The notes under the pieces: model-generated | What the model was told of the DNA's origin: nothing | Seen by the model: the letters and a program-made list of their open reading frames with translations, nothing else | The model's database searches: none | DNA from: JACVRX01 sp963831385 | GTDB lineage: Bacteria; Actinomycetota; Actinomycetes; Jiangellales; Jiangellaceae | Direction of reading: 5' to 3' | Length of the DNA stretch: 64,000 nucleotides | NCBI GenBank assembly: GCA_963831385.1 | Contig: CAWHPW010000012.1 | Coordinates: forward strand, 186,001-250,000 | Shown: one piece after another, positions 35,298-44,034 of the stretch | Position numbering within the stretch: the stretch's first letter is position 1 | Layout of the letters: every line of letters starts with the position of its first letter | Made by a program: the position numbers and the translations under genes

Positions 35298-36020
35298 TTG
35301 GTTCAGACCGATGCCGCTGTCGTCCAATCGCCATCCGTTTCGCCGAGCGCAGGCGACATCGGTTCGCCACCGGCGTCGAGACTGCGGCGAGCCCGCTGGC
35401 TCGACCCGCGCCTGATCACGGGCATCCTGCTCGTCCTCGGGTCGGTGATCGTGGGCACGAGAGTGATCGCAGCCGCCGACCAGACCCTGCCTGTCCTGGT
35501 CGCGGCGACCGACTTGGCCCCCGGGCAAGCCCTCAGTGCCGAGCTCGTCGAGACTCGCAACGTCATGCTCGACGGCAATCTCGATCGCTACATCAGCGGC
35601 CCGATCGGGGATGGATACGTGGTCGTCCGGGCAGTCGGCGAAGGAGAGTTGCTTCCGCGCTCCTCGGTCGCGCCGGCAACCGAGGACGGCGAGCTCCGCT
35701 ATGTCACGATCCCGCTACCGGCAGCCGAGGTTCCGGTGAATATGAACCGCGGAGCGGTCGTGGATGTGTGGCGGATCCCACCGGTTGACGCTGCAGATCG
35801 GATTGCCGAGCGCCTGCTCACCGGGGTCGGCGTCACCGACTCCGACTCGGGGGAGGGCGGTCTGGCGAATGCGGGCGGGCAGGCGCGGGTGACGCTTGCC
35901 GTCGCGGCTGCCGATGTCGGTCGATCCCCGGCCGAGCAGAACGAGGCCATTGGCGCGCTGGTCACGGCCGCCCGTGACGGTCTCGTCTACCTGACGGTCA
36001 TCCCAGAGGCGCCCCAGTGA
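35298..36020 (+). CDS. SAF domain protein, Flp pilus assembly CpaB/RcpC-like
   Basis: 240 residues from TTG 35298, chosen because AGGGGGA lies 6 bp before it; GTG 35277 is the alternative. One membrane helix (about residues 40-60, 'LITGILLVLGSVIVGTRVI') is followed by a SAF domain with 'VLVAATDLAPGQALSAELV'. SAF domains at this position occur in CpaB-type pilus proteins. No pilin or secretin genes are adjacent, so assignment to a pilus is inference. It overlaps the CpaE-like gene by 4 nt. Confidence 0.75.
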   Translation: MVQTDAAVVQSPSVSPSAGDIGSPPASRLRRARWLDPRLITGILLVLGSVIVGTRVIAAADQTLPVLVAATDLAPGQALSAELVETRNVMLDGNLDRYISGPIGDGYVVVRAVGEGELLPRSSVAPATEDGELRYVTIPLPAAEVPVNMNRGAVVDVWRIPPVDAADRIAERLLTGVGVTDSDSGEGGLANAGGQARVTLAVAAADVGRSPAEQNEAIGALVTAARDGLVYLTVIPEAPQ

Positions 36021-37198
36021 CCATCACGGTCCTGACGGCGGTGACCGGCGCCGCTTGGGAGTCGAGGCTCGTAGCCGCATTGGAAAGCGGGAGCAGCGGC
36101 CTCACGGTGGTCCGCCGATGCGTCGACGTGGCTGATCTGTTAGCCGCCGTTGCCACCGGGCACGGGCGGGCAGTTCTCCTCTCGGCCGACCTGCGGCGCC
36201 TCGACCGAGACGTTCTCGGTCGAATCACGACGGCGCAGGTCGCCGTCGTGGGTGTCGTGCCAGTCGGCGAGGAACAGGCCGAGCGCCGGCTTCGTCAACT
36301 CGGCGTCGACCAGGTAGTGACCGCTGAGGCCACGACTGGTGATGTCTCCATGGCGGTACGTCGGGCGATCGAGGAGTTGTCCGCTCACGCCAACGGCGTC
36401 GACACCAGCGAGAACGACGACGAGCAGAACGAGCTGGTCAATGGGCTGTCGGCAAGTCTTCAGACGACGATGGGCCGGCTGGTCGCCGTTTGGGGGCCCA
36501 CCGGAGCACCCGGCCGGACGACCATCGCCGTCAACCTGGCAGCCGAGGCGGCTCTGTTGGGCCGTAGTTCCCTGCTGGCCGATGCGGATACCTACGGTGG
36601 AGCGGTCGGGCAAGTCCTCGGATTGCTCGACGAGGCGCCGGGTCTCGCGGGTGCCGCTCGGGCGGCCAACAACGGGCAATTGGATCTGCCGGCGCTGGCC
36701 CGGCACGCGCGGCAGGTGACGCCACGGCTACGAGTGCTGACCGGAATCACGCGGACAGAACGGTGGCCGGAGATACGGCCAGCGTCACTGGAGGTGGTGT
36801 GGGCGCTGGCGCGGGGCCTGGCTGAGGTCACCGTGGTCGACAGCGGGTTCTGCCTCGAGCAGGACGAGGAGCTCAGCTTCGACACCGCCGCACCACGCCG
36901 CAACGGCGCGACCCTGACGACCATCGAACTGGCCGACGTCGTGGTTGCCGTCGGTACGGCCGACCCAGTGGGACTGCAACGGCTCGTGCGTGGGCTGTCG
37001 GACTTGCGCGACGCGGTGCCCGGCGTCGACGTCCATGTCGTCGTCAATCGGGTCCGGCCCGCAGGTCGTCGGTATGGACCCGGAACGGCAGGTGCGGGCA
37101 GCACTGGAGCGTTATGCGGGTGTGCTCCGCGCCACTCTCGTACCCGAGGACCGGGCCGCCGTCGATGCCGCCATGCTCCGCGGCCAAACGCTGGCTGA
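36017..37198 (+). CDS. CpaE/MinD-like ATPase, apparently frameshifted near the C-terminus
   Basis: 393 residues as read. The N-terminal 130 residues resemble a pseudo-receiver domain. The ParA/MinD-like domain starts near 150 with a deviant Walker A, 'GPTGAPGRTTIAVNLAAE', typical of this actinobacterial CpaE-like group. After 'VVNRVRP' (about nt 37060) the product turns into Arg/Gly-rich noise, while a neighbouring frame continues with plausible family sequence to 37313. Either the gene carries a real single-base shift or the assembly does. Role: probably positions or powers the SAF-linked assembly. Confidence 0.75.
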   Translation: MTITVLTAVTGAAWESRLVAALESGSSGLTVVRRCVDVADLLAAVATGHGRAVLLSADLRRLDRDVLGRITTAQVAVVGVVPVGEEQAERRLRQLGVDQVVTAEATTGDVSMAVRRAIEELSAHANGVDTSENDDEQNELVNGLSASLQTTMGRLVAVWGPTGAPGRTTIAVNLAAEAALLGRSSLLADADTYGGAVGQVLGLLDEAPGLAGAARAANNGQLDLPALARHARQVTPRLRVLTGITRTERWPEIRPASLEVVWALARGLAEVTVVDSGFCLEQDEELSFDTAAPRRNGATLTTIELADVVVAVGTADPVGLQRLVRGLSDLRDAVPGVDVHVVVNRVRPAGRRYGPGTAGAGSTGALCGCAPRHSRTRGPGRRRCRHAPRPNAG

Positions 37199-37313
37199 GG
37201 TCGCGCCGAAATCCGCCGCCAGGCAAGCCGTCGCACGGTTGGCCGGCGAGCTGCTGGGCGTCAGCCAGCAACGGCGCGCGCCGAAGCGCCGTCGCCTTCG
37301 GGTCCGCGCCTGA
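37074..37313 (+). pseudogene. Displaced C-terminal segment of the CpaE-like ATPase
   Basis: Read in the frame offset by +1 from the main ORF, this segment encodes 'MDPERQVRAALERYAGVL', 'LVPEDRAAVDAAMLRG' and 'SAARQAVARLAGELLG', which is the normal C-terminus of the CpaE-like group. Joining it to 36017-37060 would give a protein of about 431 residues. ATG 37074 has no clear ribosome site, so a separate small protein is less likely. Confidence 0.65.
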
Positions 37314-37329
37314 CCCCGACCCCCCGGCA

Positions 37330-37382
37330 ACTGGAGGTTTCTCCGCATCTCCCGATCATCGAGACGTAGAAGTACCTCCAGT
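37330..37382. terminator. Hairpin between convergent genes
   Basis: ACTGGAGGT (37330-37338) pairs with ACCTCCAGT (37374-37382), with a further short TTCT/AGAA pairing inside. It lies between the CpaE-like gene and the convergent membrane-protein gene. No T-run follows, so terminator function is inferred from position. Confidence 0.45.
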
Positions 37383-37414
37383 CAGCGATGGGTTTGGACT
37401 GTGCCGAAGATCGG

Positions 37415-38737
37415 TCAAGCGGCGAACAGAAGCAGCAACCCGGTAACGGTGTAAGCGACCATCACCGCGAGTAGCGGCAGTTGGGCGATCAATGACCGCC
37501 TGGGTGGGAAGAGTCGGACTGAGCGGTCGTGCGCCGAAATGATGCCCAGGACATGGCCGATCACGATTGCTGCGACTTGCAGACTCGCCACCAGCGTCGG
37601 CTGGTTGGCCAGCCATCGGTTCTCGGCCACGTTGCCCAGCCCGAACCAGTTCGCGCCGGTGCCCAACGGGTCGGCCAGTAGCACCAGGGTGTGCTGGCCC
37701 TCGAGGACGAACAGGGTCAGGTAGTGGGCGATGACATAACCGACGGCGATCGGCACCACCGAGTGCGCGAATACGTCCGAACGGGTGGGCAGCCCGGCTG
37801 CGAGCCCGGAGCACCACACGGCGAATGCAAACGTCGTGTAGACGAGCACGACGGTGCCGATCAGCCCGGCAGTACCAGCTGCCGTCGATCCGATGCCCGA
37901 CTCCTGCGTCCAGCGAGCCCACCACGGCGAGGCCGACGCACTGTCGTACATGGTGGAGCCGAGCAGCACCGCCATCACAGCGGTGAGCCCAGGGTGAGCA
38001 GGCAGCCCGTCGAGGTTCTCCAGCGGACGGCGGGCGACCAGCGGGCCGTCGGAGCGCCGACCGAGCCAGGACAGCCGTCCGACCACCATCGAGTAGGTCT
38101 CGAATGGGTCGGCGCGCTCGAACCACCGCGACCCGAACACCACCGCGCCGACCAGCGAAACCCCGACGAAAACGGCAAACCACGCGCGGATCACCGGTGT
38201 CGTGGCCCGATCGGGGGCCACCAGTTCCAGCCAGGTGAACGCGACAAGCCACCCTGCGGCGGGCCAGAGCCCGACCCATGACGGCAACCGCCGGACCCCT
38301 TTGGCCGGATCGAGCCCGATGGCTTTGCACAGCACCAGATGCGCGGAGCGGAGTGGGTTGACCAGCCGCCACACCGGACCGAGCAGGAGCGAGGCGGGCA
38401 CAAGCCCCACCCAGAGCAGCACGAAAACCACGCCCGCCGTCGGGTTGGTCGCGAGGTCGGGGCCGGCAACGGCCGCGAGCGTGACATAGGCAGCCATCGC
38501 TAGACCGAGCATGCGCAGCGTCCACCGCGTCCATGGTGAGTCGGCGGCCCGGGTCAGCCCGTCGGGCAGCGGGTGGCCGCTGTCGTCGCCGTGATACCTC
38601 GACTCCTTCCAGGCGAAGCCCAAGATCAAAAACGACACGACCAGCGCGAGGGCAGCCCCGAGAACGGCCAGCGCGAACGGGATCGGCAGGTCCTGCCGGC
38701 CGCCGACACCGTGCGCGAGGAGGGCCGCTGGGATCAC
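37415..38737 (-). CDS. Conserved actinobacterial integral membrane protein
   Basis: 440 residues from GTG 38737, with about ten to twelve membrane helices spread along the length. Recognisable conserved blocks include 'WKESRYHGDD', 'PVWRLVNPLRSAHLVLCKA', 'SRWFERADPFETYSMVVGR' and 'EGQHTLVLLADPLG'. I know this type only as an uncharacterised actinobacterial membrane protein paired with a small lipoprotein. The start sits within the lipoprotein stop (GTGA), so the two are translationally coupled and probably work together, possibly in metal or redox handling; that last point is a guess. Confidence 0.7.
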   Translation of the reverse strand: MIPAALLAHGVGGRQDLPIPFALAVLGAALALVVSFLILGFAWKESRYHGDDSGHPLPDGLTRAADSPWTRWTLRMLGLAMAAYVTLAAVAGPDLATNPTAGVVFVLLWVGLVPASLLLGPVWRLVNPLRSAHLVLCKAIGLDPAKGVRRLPSWVGLWPAAGWLVAFTWLELVAPDRATTPVIRAWFAVFVGVSLVGAVVFGSRWFERADPFETYSMVVGRLSWLGRRSDGPLVARRPLENLDGLPAHPGLTAVMAVLLGSTMYDSASASPWWARWTQESGIGSTAAGTAGLIGTVVLVYTTFAFAVWCSGLAAGLPTRSDVFAHSVVPIAVGYVIAHYLTLFVLEGQHTLVLLADPLGTGANWFGLGNVAENRWLANQPTLVASLQVAAIVIGHVLGIISAHDRSVRLFPPRRSLIAQLPLLAVMVAYTVTGLLLLFAA

Positions 38738-39174
38738 CGGACGAGCAACTGGACCAACAGCAGGCCGCTGTCGTGGGTCTCCACGTCGAAGACGCCGGGC
38801 TCGCTGATGGTGAAATCGAGAGTCGTCGGGACACCCGCGACCAGGGCTGCCGTCGCGTCGGCGCCATGAACGTGCAGCTCGTCGGCGGCGTCGCTGGTCA
38901 CGATCAGTCGGATGGCCGCACCCGAGGTCATCTCCACGCGGTCGGCCTCGGTGTGGACCTCGCCATCGGCGATGTGGACCTCGATCACCTGCACCGACGG
39001 GCTGGGGGACGCTGTGGATGGCGGCGTCGGAGGTGGCGATACCGGCTCTGCGCTGAGGCTCGGCGCGGTCGATCCCGGCTCTGCTGCTTCACCCGAGTCA
39101 CCGCAGCCGGCGAGACCGAGAACAAGCGGGACGAGTGCAGACAACCACCTGGCAGAGCAGGGTCGGGGCAGCAT
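38734..39174 (-). CDS. Lipoprotein with a cupredoxin-like domain
   Basis: 146 residues from ATG 39174. A signal peptide ends in lipobox 'LGLAGC'. A Pro/Ser-rich spacer (about 30-62) leads to a compact beta-rich domain with 'DELHVHGADATAALVAG' and 'PGVFDVETHDSGLLLVQLLV'. The spacing of His residues and the C-terminal loop resemble cupredoxin-like proteins, but the usual Cys copper ligand is missing, so copper binding is uncertain. It is exported and membrane-anchored, and is the partner of the downstream multi-spanning protein. Confidence 0.72.
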   Translation of the reverse strand: MLPRPCSARWLSALVPLVLGLAGCGDSGEAAEPGSTAPSLSAEPVSPPPTPPSTASPSPSVQVIEVHIADGEVHTEADRVEMTSGAAIRLIVTSDAADELHVHGADATAALVAGVPTTLDFTISEPGVFDVETHDSGLLLVQLLVR

Positions 39175-39221
39175 CAGTGACTGGCTCCTGCAGAAACAGA
39201 GGGACGGCCTATCTTCGCAGC

Positions 39222-40649
39222 ATGGACCGGCTGAGCTCGCTGGACGTCTCGTTCCTGTACTTCGAGGACCGTGACACGCCGATGCACGTCGGCAGCGTGG
39301 CGGTCTTCCAGGCGCCCGGCGACGGCTTCGACTACGAGCGCCTGGTCGCAGTGATCCAGGACCGGATCGCTTTCGTCCCCCGCTACCGCCAGCGGGTTCG
39401 GCCGATACCGGGCCGGCTAGCCAACCCGGTCTGGGTCGACGACGCGGAGTTCGATCTGGACTACCACGTCCGGCGGTCCGCGCTGCCCAAACCAGGCACC
39501 GACGAGCAGTTGCACGAGCTGGTGGCCCGGGTGATGAGCCGGCCACTGGATCGGGCCCGGCCGCTGTGGGAGATGTACCTCGTCGAGGGCCTGTCCCGTG
39601 ACCGCTTCGCCGTGCTGTCCAAGACGCATCACGCTGTCGTCGATGGAACGTCGGCGGTCGACATCGGCGCGCTGATCCTCGATGACACACCAGAGCCGCG
39701 TGACACGCTGCCCGATGCGTGGCAGCCGACCCCAGAACCAGGGTGGTCGGCCCTGGTAGCCGATGCGCTCGCCCACACGGTGCGCCGGCCGCGTTCGCTC
39801 GTCGACAGTTTCCGAGTCGGTATTGCCGACGTGGAGCACACCGCGAGCCGGGCGTTCGGTGCCTTGAGCGGAGTGACCGCGGCCGCGATGCGAACCGTGG
39901 TCAGGCCCGCCCCGAGCCTTCCGCTCAACGGCCCGATCAGCGCTCAGCGCCGGTTCGCTACCGCTGACACTGCCCTCGACACCTACCGGCGGATTCGAGC
40001 GGCGCACGGCGGCACGGTCAACGACGTCGTGCTGGCCACCGTCGCGGGTGCGTTACGGACCTGGCTGCTGACCCGGGGGGAACCGGTGCGCGCTTCGACG
40101 TCGATCCGAGCCCTCGTGCCGGTGAGCGTGCGGCGTCCGGAGGAGAAAGGCAGCCTGGGCAACCGGATCTCGTCGTTCCTCGTCGACCTGCCCGTCGGCG
40201 AACCGAACCCGGTGATCCGGCTGCACCGTGTCTCCCACTCGATGCAAGCCCACAAGGACAGCGGCCAAGCGGTCACGGCCGAAGCCCTGGTCGGGCTGGC
40301 GGGCTTCGCCCCGCCGACCCTGCACGCGCTCGGTGCGCGGGTGGCGGCGGGCATGTCCAGTCGCGTCTTCAACCTCGTGGTGACCAACGTTCCTGGCCCT
40401 CAGGTTCCGCTCTATGCGAGCGGAGCCCGGCTGTTGACGGCCTATCCCGTGGTGCCGCTTGCGCCTGGGCAAGCGGTCGCGATCGGCGTCACGTCGTATG
40501 ACGGTGGTCTCTATTACGGCGTCAACGCCGATCGGGACGGCATGCCCGACGTCGATGTGATCGCGCAATGCCTCGTCGACGCCCTCGGCGAGCTTGCCGA
40601 GGCGCCGGTTCGCGGCCCCGACGACGACAAGCCGCCCACTGCGGGCTGA
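39222..40649 (+). CDS. WS/DGAT family wax ester synthase/diacylglycerol acyltransferase
   Basis: 475 residues from ATG 39222. The catalytic 'HHAVVDG' motif lies near residue 135 in the context 'VLSKTHHAVVDGTSAVDI'. The opening 'DRLSSLDVSFLYFEDRDTPMHVG' and 'NDVVLATVAGALRTWL', 'VTNVPGPQVPLYASGA' are standard family blocks. The enzyme transfers acyl groups from acyl-CoA to diacylglycerol or long-chain alcohols to make storage lipid. A patatin-like gene follows, which suits lipid turnover. Confidence 0.92.
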   Translation: MDRLSSLDVSFLYFEDRDTPMHVGSVAVFQAPGDGFDYERLVAVIQDRIAFVPRYRQRVRPIPGRLANPVWVDDAEFDLDYHVRRSALPKPGTDEQLHELVARVMSRPLDRARPLWEMYLVEGLSRDRFAVLSKTHHAVVDGTSAVDIGALILDDTPEPRDTLPDAWQPTPEPGWSALVADALAHTVRRPRSLVDSFRVGIADVEHTASRAFGALSGVTAAAMRTVVRPAPSLPLNGPISAQRRFATADTALDTYRRIRAAHGGTVNDVVLATVAGALRTWLLTRGEPVRASTSIRALVPVSVRRPEEKGSLGNRISSFLVDLPVGEPNPVIRLHRVSHSMQAHKDSGQAVTAEALVGLAGFAPPTLHALGARVAAGMSSRVFNLVVTNVPGPQVPLYASGARLLTAYPVVPLAPGQAVAIGVTSYDGGLYYGVNADRDGMPDVDVIAQCLVDALGELAEAPVRGPDDDKPPTAG

Positions 40650-40692
40650 GCGAAAGCCCGCTTGGTGGCGGGGGCGGCCGGGTCCGCAAGCG

Positions 40693-40801
40693 CCCGAGGG
40701 GGCCGGCCGGATGCGGAAGCGGGCGTCTAAAGAGGGATCCGTGGCATGCTTCACCGCCACGGATCCCGGAGCCCGCGGAGCATCCGGCCGTCCCCCTCGG
40801 G
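40693..40801 (+). repeat. Nested-stem element, copy B
   Basis: Outer stem: 40693-40714 with 40780-40801, 21 of 22 paired. Then GGAA, middle stem GCGGGC/GCCCGC, GTCTAAAGA joint, inner perfect 12-bp stem (40734-40745 with 40756-40767) and a 10-nt loop ATGCTTCACC. Joints match copies A and C, while stem sequences differ and remain paired. It lies between co-directional WS/DGAT and patatin genes. Confidence 0.88.
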
Positions 40802-40852
40802 CCCCAGCCGCAGAGCGAAGCGTGTTGGGCGGCGCGAAGTTGGCACACTGAG

Positions 40853-41836
40853 ATGGTGACGCACGCGACGCAGCCCCGGCGCGGACTCGTGCTCGGCGCA
40901 GGCGGCGTGCTCGGCGCGGCCTGGTCGGTCGGTGCGTTGTGCGCGCTGCAGGAATCGACTGGCATCGACCCGCGGAGCTGCGACTACATCGTCGGCACCT
41001 CGGCCGGCGCCGTCCTTGCCGCCCTGCTCGGCTCGGGTGTGACGCCAGCGGAGCTCCGCGACCATCAGCGCGGCCTGATGACGCAGGGGCGGCTCGCGGA
41101 CCTGTCCTGGGACTACGAGCGATCCACCGGCGGTGCCCTCCCCAAGATTCCGCGTTGGGGCGTCGGCTCGCCGGCGCTGGTCCGGCACAACGCCTGGCGA
41201 CTGCGCCGGCTGCCGCCCACGGTGGTCATCTCGGCCTTGCTTCCGGTAGGCCGGGGATCGCTGGACGAACTTGGCGAACTGGTCGCTGCACTCGCGCCGG
41301 GGGGCGGATGGGCAGAGCATCCCGGCGTGTGGCTCGTCGCGATGGACTACGAAACCGGCCGCCGGGTGCCGTTTGGCCGTGCCGGTGAGCCCACGGCGTC
41401 GCTCGTGGAGGCGGTACTGGCCTCCTGTGCGATTCCGGGATGGTATGCGCCGGTCATGATCGACGGACACCGGTTCGTCGACGGAGGCGCGTGCTCGGCG
41501 ACGTCGGTCGACTTGTTCGCGGGAATGGGCTTGGACGAGGTCTACGTCGTCGCTCCACTGGTTTCGTTCGAGACCGACCAGCCTCGTTCATTCCTGGTCA
41601 AGATGGAGCGGCGCTGGCGCGCGGTCGTGACCCGGCGCTGCCTGCACGAGGTCGAGAAACTCAGGGCGCAGGGCACGAAGGTGACGATCCTCGCGCCAGG
41701 ACCGGAAGATCTCGAGGAGATCGGTGGCAACGTCATGCAGACATCCCGGCGGATCGCTGTCCTGGAGACCTCGCTCCGGACGTCGGCACGGGCGTTGGCC
41801 GGCAGGGACTTCCTGCAGTCGACGGGCACCGGATGA
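40853..41836 (+). CDS. Patatin-like phospholipase family protein
   Basis: 327 residues from ATG 40853, where the patatin domain starts ('RRGLVLGAGGVLGAAW'). The oxyanion loop 'GAGGVLG', nucleophile elbow 'GTSAG' near residue 57 and the dyad Asp in 'FVDGGACS' near residue 210 are all present. It is expected to be a cytoplasmic or membrane-associated lipid acyl hydrolase. Upstream in-frame codons run through the structured repeat and are not taken as coding. It overlaps the DUF6912 gene by 4 nt. Confidence 0.88.
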   Translation: MVTHATQPRRGLVLGAGGVLGAAWSVGALCALQESTGIDPRSCDYIVGTSAGAVLAALLGSGVTPAELRDHQRGLMTQGRLADLSWDYERSTGGALPKIPRWGVGSPALVRHNAWRLRRLPPTVVISALLPVGRGSLDELGELVAALAPGGGWAEHPGVWLVAMDYETGRRVPFGRAGEPTASLVEAVLASCAIPGWYAPVMIDGHRFVDGGACSATSVDLFAGMGLDEVYVVAPLVSFETDQPRSFLVKMERRWRAVVTRRCLHEVEKLRAQGTKVTILAPGPEDLEEIGGNVMQTSRRIAVLETSLRTSARALAGRDFLQSTGTG

Positions 41837-42324
41837 TGCGGGTGTTCATAGCGGCGACGCTGCCGCAACTGGCGGAGTTGCACCGAACCGGAAGGCTCCG
41901 GATCGACGACCGGCCGGCATTCGCCGTCACGCCTGCACTGCGGGAGTGGTACACCGAAGGAGACGGCGAAGAGCTCGAATACGCCACGCTGATCGAGGCG
42001 GCGCGGGCCTCGCTGGCGTTGCTGGTCGCCGACCCGACGGCTCCGCCGCGGCGGGTCGTCGTCACCGCTGACATCGACCATGCCGTGCCGGACGCGGTCC
42101 AAGGCCGAGCAGGCGTCCGGCTCGCCGAGGCAGTCCGTATCGATCAGGTGGCGTCTCTGCACATCGATGCCGGTGACGCCGAGGAGACAGTGCGCGCCGC
42201 AGTGGAAGCGCACGACGCAGCCGCGGCAGGCGACGAGGACGCGATGATCGCCGTCGAGGAGCCGGAAGGTTTCGAGTTGCTCTGGTACGCGACGCAAGAG
42301 CTTCCCGACCTGCTACATGCCTGA
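41833..42324 (+). CDS. DUF6912 family protein
   Basis: 163 residues from ATG 41833; a second ATG follows immediately. It begins 'MRVFIAATLPQLAELHRTG', the conserved start of this small actinobacterial family. The interior 'LEYATLIEAARASL' and C-terminal 'GFELLWYATQELPDLL' are also conserved. There are no membrane segments or known catalytic motifs, and the protein is acidic overall. Function unknown. It is translationally coupled to the patatin gene. Confidence 0.75.
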   Translation: MMRVFIAATLPQLAELHRTGRLRIDDRPAFAVTPALREWYTEGDGEELEYATLIEAARASLALLVADPTAPPRRVVVTADIDHAVPDAVQGRAGVRLAEAVRIDQVASLHIDAGDAEETVRAAVEAHDAAAAGDEDAMIAVEEPEGFELLWYATQELPDLLHA

Positions 42325-42374
42325 CCGGTCGTGCCACGATGGGTACCCCACCTCGACGTCGAGGAGTACCCGTC

Positions 42375-44003
42375 ATGGATGCCGTCACCCGGGTCCCCAT
42401 GCCGGTGAACGAGCCGGTTCTCGACTACGCACCGGAAACAGCGGAGCGAGCTCAGGTCCAGCTCCGGCTAGCCGAGCTCGCTGCTGAACGGCACGAACTC
42501 ACCTGCACGATCGGAGGCGACCAGAAGCTCGGCGGCGGCGAGGAGATCGACGTCGTGGAGCCGCACCGGCACTCTCACGTGCTCGGCACCATGCGCAACG
42601 CGACAACGGCCGATGCCCGAGCCGCGATCGATGCCGCGGTGGAGGCCGCCGCCGGCTGGCGCGCGCTGTCGTACGACGACCGGGCGGCGATCTTCCTCAA
42701 GGCGGCCGAGCTGCTCTCTGGCCCGTGGCGGCAGACCCTCAACGCGGCCACCATGCTGGGGCAGTCGAAGACCGTCGTGCAAGCCGAGATCGACAGCGCC
42801 TGCGAGCTCATCGACTTCTGGCGGTTCAACGTCTTCTTCGGCCGCGAGATCGTCGAAGAACAGCCCATCCGGAACAGCGCCGGTGTGTGGAATCGCTCCG
42901 ATCACCGGCCGCTCGAAGGCTTTGTTTACGCCATCACACCGTTCAACTTCACCGCGATCGGTGGCAACCTCCCCACCGCGCCGGCGTTGATGGGCAACAC
43001 GGTGCTGTGGAAGCCGAGTCCGACCCAGCAGCTCGCAGCGCACTACACCATGCGACTGCTCGAAGCCGCTGGCCTGCCGCCGGGCGTGATCAACCTGCTC
43101 ACCGGCGACGGGCTGGCGGTGTCCGAGGTCGCGCTGCTGGATCCAGGCCTCGCGGGCATTCATTTCACCGGGTCGACGGCGACATTCCAGCGCTTGTGGC
43201 GCACCGTCGGAGAGAACATCTCGACGTACCGCAGCTATCCGCGCATTGTGGGAGAGACCGGCGGGAAGGACTTCGTCGTCGCTCATCCCAGTGCCGACAT
43301 CGACGTCCTGCGAACTGCCCTGATTCGTGGAGCGTTCGAGTACCAAGGCCAGAAGTGCTCAGCCGCGTCGAGGGCCTACCTTCCGCGAAGCGTCTGGGAT
43401 CAGATACGCGACGACTTCCTTGCGCTGACCGAGTCGCTGTCCGTCGGCTCAGTGACCGACTTGTCCAACTTCATGGGAGCGGTGATCGACGAGCGCGCGT
43501 TGTCCAAGCACAAGGCGGCTTTCGACCGGGCACGTGACGTCGACGCGGTGACCGTCCTGGCGGGCGGAACCTGCAACGATTCAGAGGGGTACTTCGTTCG
43601 CCCGACCGTGCTCGAAAGCACCGACCCGGAGGACGAGGTCTTCACCACCGAGTACTTTGGTCCAATCCTCGGCCTCTACGTGTACGACGATGGTGACTAC
43701 AGCCGCGTGTTGGCGCAGCTGGAGAACGTGGCGCCGTACGCGCTGACCGGTGCGATCATCGCGCAGGACCGCTCGGCTATTGCTGAGGCCACGCACCTCC
43801 TCCGCTTCGCTGCCGGCAACTTCTACGTCAACGACAAGCCGACCGGCGCTGTTGTCGGGCAGCAGCCGTTCGGTGGTGCTCGGGCGAGCGGCACTAACGA
43901 CAAGGCTGGGGCAGCGCAGAACCTGCAGCGTTGGACGAGCACCCGGTCCCTGAAGGAAACCTTCAACCCGCCGACCACGCATACTTACCCACACATGGCC
44001 TGA
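42375..44003 (+). CDS. pruA: 1-pyrroline-5-carboxylate dehydrogenase
   Basis: 542 residues from ATG 42375 with GAGGAG 9 bp upstream. It oxidises glutamate-gamma-semialdehyde to glutamate with NAD, the second step of proline breakdown. The catalytic Glu in 'GETGGKDF' and Cys in 'GQKCSAASR' are intact. The long N-terminus ('CTIGGDQKLGGGEEIDVVEP') and C-terminal 'QQPFGGARASGTNDKAG' are typical of the actinobacterial and eukaryotic P5CDH group. No proline dehydrogenase gene is next to it; the following gene is of unknown type. Confidence 0.95.
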   Translation: MDAVTRVPMPVNEPVLDYAPETAERAQVQLRLAELAAERHELTCTIGGDQKLGGGEEIDVVEPHRHSHVLGTMRNATTADARAAIDAAVEAAAGWRALSYDDRAAIFLKAAELLSGPWRQTLNAATMLGQSKTVVQAEIDSACELIDFWRFNVFFGREIVEEQPIRNSAGVWNRSDHRPLEGFVYAITPFNFTAIGGNLPTAPALMGNTVLWKPSPTQQLAAHYTMRLLEAAGLPPGVINLLTGDGLAVSEVALLDPGLAGIHFTGSTATFQRLWRTVGENISTYRSYPRIVGETGGKDFVVAHPSADIDVLRTALIRGAFEYQGQKCSAASRAYLPRSVWDQIRDDFLALTESLSVGSVTDLSNFMGAVIDERALSKHKAAFDRARDVDAVTVLAGGTCNDSEGYFVRPTVLESTDPEDEVFTTEYFGPILGLYVYDDGDYSRVLAQLENVAPYALTGAIIAQDRSAIAEATHLLRFAAGNFYVNDKPTGAVVGQQPFGGARASGTNDKAGAAQNLQRWTSTRSLKETFNPPTTHTYPHMA

Positions 44004-44034
44004 CCGGGCCAGCAACGACTGAAGGGGTTTCCTT

